From NCBI GenBank assembly GCA_030833685.1, contig JAURGS010000022.1:1-18821 (forward strand): a stretch of DNA of 18,821 bases, written 5' to 3'. The notes below the pieces were generated by a model. The model was not told the DNA's origin, searched no databases, and saw nothing but the letters and a program-made list of their open reading frames with translations. This DNA comes from Rhodoferax sp. (GTDB lineage: Bacteria; Pseudomonadota; Gammaproteobacteria; Burkholderiales; Burkholderiaceae_C). Shown here piece after piece: positions 13,913 through 18,821 of this stretch. The translations under genes and the position numbers were made by a program. Each line of letters begins with the position of its first letter. Position 1 is the stretch's first letter.

Positions 13913-15353
13913 ACTGGGCGTTGCGGTGTGCTTGTGCCTTGGCCAAGGTGCCCAGCAGCTTCAGGGCCGCCTTGATCTGTGGGGTCACGGGATGCCCCAG
14001 ATTCAGCCGCAAATGGCGCGTGAAGCGCCGGTCGGCCGAGAACAATACCCCAGGCGCCGTGCTGATGGACTGGGCCATGGCCTGGTGGTGAATTTCCAGG
14101 GTGTTCACTCCCCCAGGCAACTCCAGCCAGACAAAGTAGCCCCCTTGGGGTTCGGTCATCCGGGTGCCCTTGGGAAAGCAGCGCTCGATTAGTGTTCTTG
14201 CCGCAGTGTGCTGGGTTTGCAATGCGCCTCGCAGATGGCGCAGATGCCGATCAAATCCGCCCTGCACGAGGTACTCGGCGATCGCCAGCTGCGGTGGTAT
14301 CGGCGAAGCCAGCGAGGTCATCATCTTCAGGCGTTCAACATCCTTGGCATAGCGCCCGGCTGCTGCCCAGCCGACCCGATACCCCGGTGCCAGAGATTTG
14401 GAAAACGAGGAGCAATGCAGCACCAGACCCTCTTGGTCAAAGGCCTTGGCTGGCAAAGGCCGGCGTGCGCCGAAATGCAATTCTGCATAGACATCGTCCT
14501 CGATGAGGGGTACGCCGTAGCGTGCCAGCAATTGCACCAATGCCTGCTTTTTGGCATTGGGCATCAAAGCCCCAAGAGGATTCTGGAATGTGGGCATGAA
14601 CCAGCAGGCTGCCACCTTCTGCTGCTTGAGCAAGGCCTCCAGAGCCTCCAGTCGGACCCCCTCCGCAGGATCGGTCTCGACCTCAACGGCTTTCAAGTGC
14701 AGGCGTTCCAGGGCCTGCAATGCTGCATAAAAAGTGGGAGATTCGACCACCACCACATCACCGGGCTGCGTGACAGCTTGCAGGCAAAGGTTGAGCGCCT
14801 CCATGGCACCGTTGGTCACGATGATTTCGTCCCCACGCGTGGGGACTCCATTAAGGGCATAACGCCGTCCGATCTGAGCACGCAGAGACTCGTCTCCGGC
14901 CGTCAATGCTCCGGATATTTGAGCCGGCCCCAGACGCCGCATGGCACGGGCACCACTTCGGGCCAGTTCTTCGAAGGGGAACAACTGCGCCGCAGGAAAA
15001 GCTGAACCCAGCGGTACCACATCGACATCGCGCGTGGAGCCCAGTAATTCAAAGACCAACTCGCTGATGGCTACCGGTGTGATACGCCCGTTGGGCAGCG
15101 CTGCATCGGGCGGCAATCTGGTCAGATGATGCCGCGCCCGCACAAAGTAGCCCGATCGGACCCTGGCCTCTACTAAACCCTGTAACTCCAATTGTGCGTA
15201 GGCCTGAAAGATCGTCGATGGACTCACACCACGCTGTCTTCGCAAATCACGCACCGAAGGCAGGCGATCCCCGGGGCGTAGCGCCCCTGATCGGATGCTG
15301 GCCGCCAGTTCATCGGCTAGCTGCTGGTAACGCGTCAGGCGGACAGCAAACAT
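13911..15353 (-). CDS. MocR-family regulator (GntR HTH + aminotransferase-like domain)
   Basis: 480 residues from ATG 15353 (GGAAG just upstream; ATGs at 15413 and 15467 lack a site and overlap lrgB). The N-terminal winged HTH covers residues ~5-73 (RYQQLADELAASIRSGALRP, then GDRLPSVRDLRRQRGVSPST). It is followed by a fold-type I aminotransferase-like domain: VTNGAMEALNLCLQAV, CWFMPTFQNPLGALMP, LIEDDVYAELHF and the PLP-lysine motif SSFSKSLAPGYRVGW (Lys319). Such proteins bind PLP or its aldimine and regulate transcription rather than act as transaminases. It follows lrgB by 52 bp on the same strand, so it is probably part of that operon or controls it. Confidence 0.93.
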   Translation of the reverse strand: MFAVRLTRYQQLADELAASIRSGALRPGDRLPSVRDLRRQRGVSPSTIFQAYAQLELQGLVEARVRSGYFVRARHHLTRLPPDAALPNGRITPVAISELVFELLGSTRDVDVVPLGSAFPAAQLFPFEELARSGARAMRRLGPAQISGALTAGDESLRAQIGRRYALNGVPTRGDEIIVTNGAMEALNLCLQAVTQPGDVVVVESPTFYAALQALERLHLKAVEVETDPAEGVRLEALEALLKQQKVAACWFMPTFQNPLGALMPNAKKQALVQLLARYGVPLIEDDVYAELHFGARRPLPAKAFDQEGLVLHCSSFSKSLAPGYRVGWAAAGRYAKDVERLKMMTSLASPIPPQLAIAEYLVQGGFDRHLRHLRGALQTQHTAARTLIERCFPKGTRMTEPQGGYFVWLELPGGVNTLEIHHQAMAQSISTAPGVLFSADRRFTRHLRLNLGHPVTPQIKAALKLLGTLAKAQAHRNAQ

Positions 15354-15405
15354 GTCTTCCAGAATCTCCAGTGAAGGCCTTGATGCTATACCAGTCAATG
15401 AAAAT

Positions 15406-16092
15406 TCAGCCATGGGTCCAAAACAGCAAGAATGAACACAGAATTGTCGTGACCAGAGCATTCCCACACATGCCCGCCACTGCCAGGTCCAAGTGGTCTG
15501 GATATTCGGCTTGCGCGCGAACGAGACCTATGGCGTGCGCACTCACACCCAATGCAAAGGCTTGAACCCTTTTATCCCGTACCCCCAGCCAACGCAGCAG
15601 GGGTGGCGTCAGCAAGGTGCCCACTACCCCAGTGAGCAAAACAGCGGTTACGACAATGGTCTGGTCGGCACCAACGCTTTTCGCCAGGGACAGTGCCACG
15701 GGCATGGTGGCTGCCTTGGGTGCCACAGCAGCGGTGATGAGCCAAGGTGCGTCCAGCATCCATCCGGCAACCAGCACCCCTGCCACCGAAATCACCGATG
15801 CCAAAAGCAGACCAAGGAGCAAGTGGGGAAGTAGGGGGCCGAGTTTTCGGCAGACCTGATGAAGGGGAATCGCCATCGCCACAACGGCCGCATCCATGGC
15901 AGTGCGCAGTGGATGGATCCGTTCGGAAAAATCGGAAGGGTTCAAGCCGAACACGGCGCAAGCACATAGGACCAGGAAAACGGATACGAATACCGGTAAG
16001 GCGAGCACATGACGTTGGCTCAGACGGAACACACCTTTGGATGCCCAATAACACACGCCGGCAAGCACCAGTGCAGCAATTTGCTCAAGCAT
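15406..16092 (-). CDS. lrgB: LrgB/CidB-family membrane protein
   Basis: 228 residues with about six or seven membrane segments (for instance LALPVFVSVFLVLCACAVFG, then LLLGLLLASVISVAGVLVAG). Family signatures are APKAATMPVALSLAKSVGAD and ALGVSAHAIGLVRAQ, like the PKSVTTPIA and AAHAIGTARA motifs of LrgB. The family, with LrgA, is linked to murein-hydrolase/holin-like control and, in several bacteria and plants, to pyruvate or glycolate transport. Its ATG overlaps the lrgA stop by 8 nt, showing tight coupling. Confidence 0.9.
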   Translation of the reverse strand: MLEQIAALVLAGVCYWASKGVFRLSQRHVLALPVFVSVFLVLCACAVFGLNPSDFSERIHPLRTAMDAAVVAMAIPLHQVCRKLGPLLPHLLLGLLLASVISVAGVLVAGWMLDAPWLITAAVAPKAATMPVALSLAKSVGADQTIVVTAVLLTGVVGTLLTPPLLRWLGVRDKRVQAFALGVSAHAIGLVRAQAEYPDHLDLAVAGMCGNALVTTILCSFLLFWTHG

Positions 16093-16462
16093 CGTGGTTG
16101 CTCTTTCGGGGTGTACATTGCAGTGTTGCGATGAGAAGTCCGCAAGCCGCGGCCATGAACAAGGTGACGGGCAATCCGCCCACCAGCAACAACGCCATCT
16201 CGCGTGGCGCCCATCGTAAGCCCACGACTGCAGCTACCAGCGAGGGCAAGAGGAACAGCGTCAGGTGATTCAACAAGAAGGCACTGGCACCCGCAAGCGC
16301 TGTAGGCGCCACCTGCCTGAAATGGAGAAACACCCACAGGGCCAGGAAGCCCCAGAAATTGCCTGGCACACGAACCCCGAGCCGCTGGGACAGAGCATCA
16401 CCCAGTAGCTTGAGGCCAACGAGGGCGAGTAAACCAACAAGAATCGAAAAATTGCGTTTCAT
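16085..16462 (-). CDS. lrgA: LrgA/CidA-family membrane protein
   Basis: 125 residues with four predicted membrane helices (FSILVGLLALVGLKLLGDAL; WGFLALWVFLHF; AFLLNHLTLFLLPSLVAAVV; ALLLVGGLPVTLFMAAACGL). LGVRVPGNFWGFLALW and FLLNHLTLFLLPSLVAAV correspond to the PG..xG and LLxxMxLFFVPxxVG motifs of the family. It is a partner of LrgB. The ATG at 16462 lies inside an ATCAGATGAA motif that recurs 75 bp upstream, so translation start and a candidate operator overlap. No purine-rich ribosome binding site is obvious. Confidence 0.88.
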   Translation of the reverse strand: MKRNFSILVGLLALVGLKLLGDALSQRLGVRVPGNFWGFLALWVFLHFRQVAPTALAGASAFLLNHLTLFLLPSLVAAVVGLRWAPREMALLLVGGLPVTLFMAAACGLLIATLQCTPRKSNHDA

Positions 16463-16580
16463 CTGATGCAGTGTCCAAGCATTTCGTGAGATGGAGGCGT
16501 ATCAGACGCCCGCATAACTGGTCGGATCAGTATTCATCTGATACGGTCAATTTTCTGCATATCTGAATCCTGCGCATCAG
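16458..16580. promoter_or_regulatory. Candidate operator cluster between lrgA and ccoG
   Basis: ATCAGATGAA occurs twice on the minus strand (16467-16458 and 16542-16533), and ATCAG appears on the plus strand at 16501-16505, 16526-16530 and 16576-16580. CGTATCAGA (16498-16506) is inverted as TCTGATACG (16539-16547). Repeated short motifs in this position fit binding of the MocR regulator or a ccoG regulator. No definite -35/-10 pair was assigned. Confidence 0.45.
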
Positions 16581-16696
16581 AAGGGTCGACGGCAACATTG
16601 GCACATGCCTGGTCGACAGCCTCGTCCGGGCGCGCTGCCTCGAAACCATTTGCCTTTCGCGGAATGGGGGGCATGCGAATAACCCGTGAGGCCATC

Positions 16697-18112
16697 ATGC
16701 AGAAAATCATCCCTATCCATTCCGTCGACGCTGTGGCTGCGAGCGACAAAATTCATGTCCGCTCTATTGATGGAATTTTCTCAAGATGGCGTTGGATCAT
16801 GGTCTGGCTGACCCAAGCCTTCTTTTATGGCGTTCCATGGCTGAACTGGAGCTCGCGTCAGGCCGTGCTGTTTGACCTTGAGGCCAAGCGCTTTTACCTG
16901 TTTGGTGCCGTGTTGTTTCCGCAGGATCTCATCTACTTGGCCAGTTTGTTGGTCGTCAGTGCGTTGCTGCTGTTTTTTGCAACTGCCGTGGTTGGGCGCG
17001 TCTGGTGCGGCTTTGCCTGCCCACAAACTGTCTACACCGCCATCTTCATGTGGGTCGAGAATAAGTGCGAAGGCAGTCATCAGAACCGCAAGCGTTTGGA
17101 TAAGACCAGATGGACAGCAGAGAAGCTGCTTCGTCGGGGTGGAAAAAACTTGGCATGGGTCGTTTTTGGTCTGTGGACAGGCTTCACCTTTGTTGGCTAC
17201 TTCACTGCCATGCGCCCACTGATGGCCGATGCCCTGTCGATGACAGTCAGCCCATGGACCACATTCTGGATTTTGTTCTATGGCTTGTTCACTTATCTGA
17301 ATGCGGGCTTGTTGCGCGAAAAGGTGTGTCTGCACATGTGTCCCTACGGACGATTTCAGGGGTCACTCATGGATGCGCACACCTTGAACGTGGCCTACGA
17401 TCACCGGCGGGGTGAGCCGCGGCGCGGAACAGTTGAAAATGACCGCCGGCTTGCGAAGGAAGGTCACTGCATCGACTGCACACTGTGTGTGCAGGTCTGT
17501 CCTACTGGTATCGACATTCGCAATGGGCTGCAAGCGGCTTGCATTGCCTGTGGTCTGTGCATTGATGCTTGTGATGAGGTGATGGCCAAGATCCAGGCAC
17601 CTAAAGGCTTGATCCGCATGGCCTCGCTGAATGAGTTGAGCGGGGAACACAAGACTGGAGTGCCTTCGTTCATTAGACGAGTGATTCGCCCGCGGGTGGT
17701 GGTGTATGGCGTTCTTCTAGGCATGATCATCGCTGCAACCGTCTCGGCGTTTTCCAACCGGAAGGATGTTCGAATGGACATCATTCGAGATCGCTCGGTG
17801 ATGGCCCGGCAGATCGAACGCGGTGCTGTCGAGAACGTCTATTCATTGCACTTGATGAATGCGTCTGATCACGTGAGAACGGTCACCATCAATGTACTTC
17901 CAGCTGACTTGCTTGACCTGATTCAGCCTGTTAAAGCGAGACTAGAGCCAGCGAAGGCCACCACCCTCACGGTGACCGTGCGCATGCCAGGCATGCAGGC
18001 CTTACAACGCGCAGGAGAAGTCCTGCCCATCAAATTTGTTGCGGTACTTGAAGGTGATACCGGTGAGCCGTCAACAGTCGAACCTTCAACCTTTCTGATA
18101 CCGCGCCTGTAA
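16697..18112 (+). CDS. ccoG: CcoG (RdxA/FixG) cytochrome cbb3 oxidase accessory protein
   Basis: 471 residues, the family's normal length. ATG 16697 is preceded by GTGAGG; an in-frame ATG at 16598 would add 33 unusual residues. Membrane segments lie near residues 35-50, 80-103 and in the middle. VWCGFACPQTVYT and LHMCPYGRFQG are the NapH-like cysteine motifs, followed by ferredoxin-type clusters HCIDCTLCVQVCPTGIDI and CIACGLCIDACDEVM (two 4Fe-4S sites). After a further helix (VVVYGVLLGMIIAATVSAF) comes the C-terminal FixG domain. CcoG reduces Cu(II) to Cu(I) for delivery to cbb3 oxidase. No ccoNOP/ccoI genes are in the window, so it is separated from the usual cluster here. Confidence 0.95.
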   Translation: MQKIIPIHSVDAVAASDKIHVRSIDGIFSRWRWIMVWLTQAFFYGVPWLNWSSRQAVLFDLEAKRFYLFGAVLFPQDLIYLASLLVVSALLLFFATAVVGRVWCGFACPQTVYTAIFMWVENKCEGSHQNRKRLDKTRWTAEKLLRRGGKNLAWVVFGLWTGFTFVGYFTAMRPLMADALSMTVSPWTTFWILFYGLFTYLNAGLLREKVCLHMCPYGRFQGSLMDAHTLNVAYDHRRGEPRRGTVENDRRLAKEGHCIDCTLCVQVCPTGIDIRNGLQAACIACGLCIDACDEVMAKIQAPKGLIRMASLNELSGEHKTGVPSFIRRVIRPRVVVYGVLLGMIIAATVSAFSNRKDVRMDIIRDRSVMARQIERGAVENVYSLHLMNASDHVRTVTINVLPADLLDLIQPVKARLEPAKATTLTVTVRMPGMQALQRAGEVLPIKFVAVLEGDTGEPSTVEPSTFLIPRL

Positions 18113-18158
18113 GCGTCCGGATAAAAGCCTCCCGGTAATGTAGATAGCGGACGTTCCC

Positions 18159-18176
18159 AGCGGCGGCAATGGGTCG
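18159..18176 (+). repeat. GGCGGC-GGGTCG intergenic motif, second copy
   Basis: This 18-mer matches the reverse complement of 2808-2825 at 15 of 18 positions. Both copies lie outside genes, each at the chromosomal side of an integrative element. It may be a degenerate dispersed repeat. Confidence 0.3.
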
Positions 18177-18261
18177 GACTGAGACATTCACGTAACAGCG
18201 TCCGACAAAGGACATCAAGACAACATCAACTTTGTGCCTGAACATCAGGCAACTTAACCAG

Positions 18262-18286
18262 CGGCGAGCCAAGTGCTCGCCGTTTT
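18262..18286 (+). terminator. Rho-independent terminator
   Basis: CGGCGAGC (18262-18269) pairs with GCTCGCCG (18275-18282) around a 5-nt loop and TTTT follows. The position, ~150 bp after ccoG and ~125 bp before the next gene, suits termination of ccoG transcription or attenuation in the leader of the excisionase-like gene. Confidence 0.65.
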
Positions 18287-18301
18287 CATTTGTGCCGGGG
18301 C

Positions 18302-18357
18302 ATTGGCGAACCAGAATTTTCGTGTGGTTCGCCAATCGGTCCCTCGTATGTTCGCCA
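18302..18357. promoter_or_regulatory. 12-bp inverted repeat plus third GTTCGCCA copy
   Basis: ATTGGCGAACCA (18302-18313) and TGGTTCGCCAAT (18325-18336) form a perfect 12-bp inverted repeat with an 11-nt centre; GTTCGCCA recurs at 18350-18357. This lies ~50-100 bp before the HTH gene, a fitting place for its operator or for recombinase accessory sites. Confidence 0.6.
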
Positions 18358-18408
18358 CCCGAAATCTCCAATGACACCTGTTCCTCAACAACGTCAAAGG
18401 AGTACTTC

Positions 18409-18672
18409 ATGCCAGCAACGGCAACCTCACTCACCCGATCGACCCTAGAGGCGATCAACAACCTGTCACCCGGAGATCGCCGGGTGCTCAACGAGAACGA
18501 ACTGGCCCAGCGCTGGGGCATCAGCCCCAAAACACTTCAGCGCTGGCGCTGCGAAGGTCGTGGCCCCAAGTATCTGAAATTGTCCAAGCGCGTGAGTTAT
18601 GCGCTCGAGATGATTTTGGATTTCGAGAAGAACGCTCTGCACGTTTCGACTTCCGAGCGCGCGACGGCCTGA
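18409..18672 (+). CDS. Excisionase-like helix-turn-helix protein
   Basis: 87 residues from ATG 18409, with AAAGGAG 6 nt upstream. Residues ~28-60 form a MerR/HTH_17-like winged helix: LNENELAQRWGISPKTLQRW, then RCEGRGPKYLKLSKRVSYAL, as in AlpA/Xis-type small DNA-binding proteins of islands. Such proteins bend DNA for excision or regulate the element. The gene stands at the beginning of a new gene set reading out of the window, 13 bp before the next gene, and is probably the first gene of an integrative element operon. Confidence 0.85.
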   Translation: MPATATSLTRSTLEAINNLSPGDRRVLNENELAQRWGISPKTLQRWRCEGRGPKYLKLSKRVSYALEMILDFEKNALHVSTSERATA

Positions 18673-18685
18673 AGGGAGTACAGAG

Positions 18686-18821
18686 ATGAACGACTTGTCC
18701 ATTTTCCCTGCCGACATTGCTGAGATGTCTGTTTCCCAGCTGGCCACCCTGCCTGCGCAGCAACTGGTGGAGGTCGATACCAATTTGGATCAGGCCATTG
18801 CCTGGCTCAAAGCGGCTCGCA
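18686..18821 (+). CDS. Island-associated small protein, 5' part
   Basis: ATG 18686 follows GAAGGGAG and the frame stays open to the window edge (45 codons). It begins MNDLSIFPADIAEMSVSQLA and continues with LVEVDTNLDQAIAWLKAA, an acidic helical start. I recognise this as a protein often found directly after HTH genes of this type in Comamonadaceae islands; its function is not known. Coupling to the HTH gene (13-bp gap) indicates one operon. Confidence 0.75.
   Translation, partial: MNDLSIFPADIAEMSVSQLATLPAQQLVEVDTNLDQAIAWLKAAR

Noticed and set aside
15353..15467. Longer mocR start at 15467 or 15413
   Set aside because: These starts lack a ribosome binding site and would overlap lrgB; ATG 15353 with GGAAG places the HTH at the normal distance from the N-terminus.
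16540..16555. FNR/Anr box upstream of ccoG
   Set aside because: TTGACCGTATCAGA on the minus strand lacks the correct TTGAT-N4-ATCAA symmetry and spacing.

Overview
The window looks like chromosomal accessory DNA from a GC-rich betaproteobacterium, most likely a Burkholderiales/Comamonadaceae member. This is inferred from the protein styles (CueR/CopZ/CopA set, MocR regulator, LrgAB, CcoG, DUF2924-recombinase module). No rRNA or complete tRNA gene is present, so taxonomy stays an inference.

Layout. (1) 1-2562: the tail of an integrative element, with three translationally coupled genes (DUF2924 protein, large serine recombinase, ParB/HTH-like protein). (2) 2563-2843: a non-coding junction with a tRNA D-arm-like fragment and two strong tandem hairpins. 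(3) 2844-4460: a wrecked metabolic locus. An intact amidohydrolase (2-pyrone-4,6-dicarboxylate lactonase-like) is coupled to the C-terminal half of aroE, which is joined to the first ~60 codons of fumC. A divergent 22-codon stub of a class I fumarase gene follows. (4) 4446-5640: three copies of a ~95 bp repeat, two of them preceded by a long hairpin, enclosing one orphan ORF of unknown function. (5) 5740-7227: a LysR regulator divergent from a secreted cupin protein. (6) 7292-10230: island-like material with a phage-type zinc-finger protein, a LacI-family regulator lacking its DNA-binding head, and a short tyrosine integrase flanked by 12-bp inverted repeats. (7) 10380-13879: a copper-resistance locus, cueR-copZ divergent from copA, then a small c-type cytochrome. 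(8) 13911-16462 (minus strand): lrgA-lrgB-mocR, a probable operon. (9) 16697-18112: ccoG, a cbb3 oxidase assembly factor. (10) 18250-18821: the start of another integrative element, with an excisionase-like HTH gene and the beginning of a second small gene.

How the genes work together. CueR senses Cu(I) and should drive both copZ (chaperone) and copA (export ATPase) from two divergent promoters with 19-bp spacers, visible at 11104-11211. CcoG handles copper/electron transfer for cbb3 oxidase assembly, so the copper block and ccoG are functionally related although separated by lrgAB-mocR. LrgA and LrgB form a membrane pair of the holin-like/pyruvate-transport family, with the MocR regulator as likely controller. 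The rest is mobile or rearranged DNA: three recombinase-type systems (serine recombinase, tyrosine integrase, excisionase-like gene) and four truncated genes within 18.8 kb mark this as a recombination-prone region. The most unusual parts are the fumC-aroE/fumA wreckage and the adjoining hairpin-repeat cassette.
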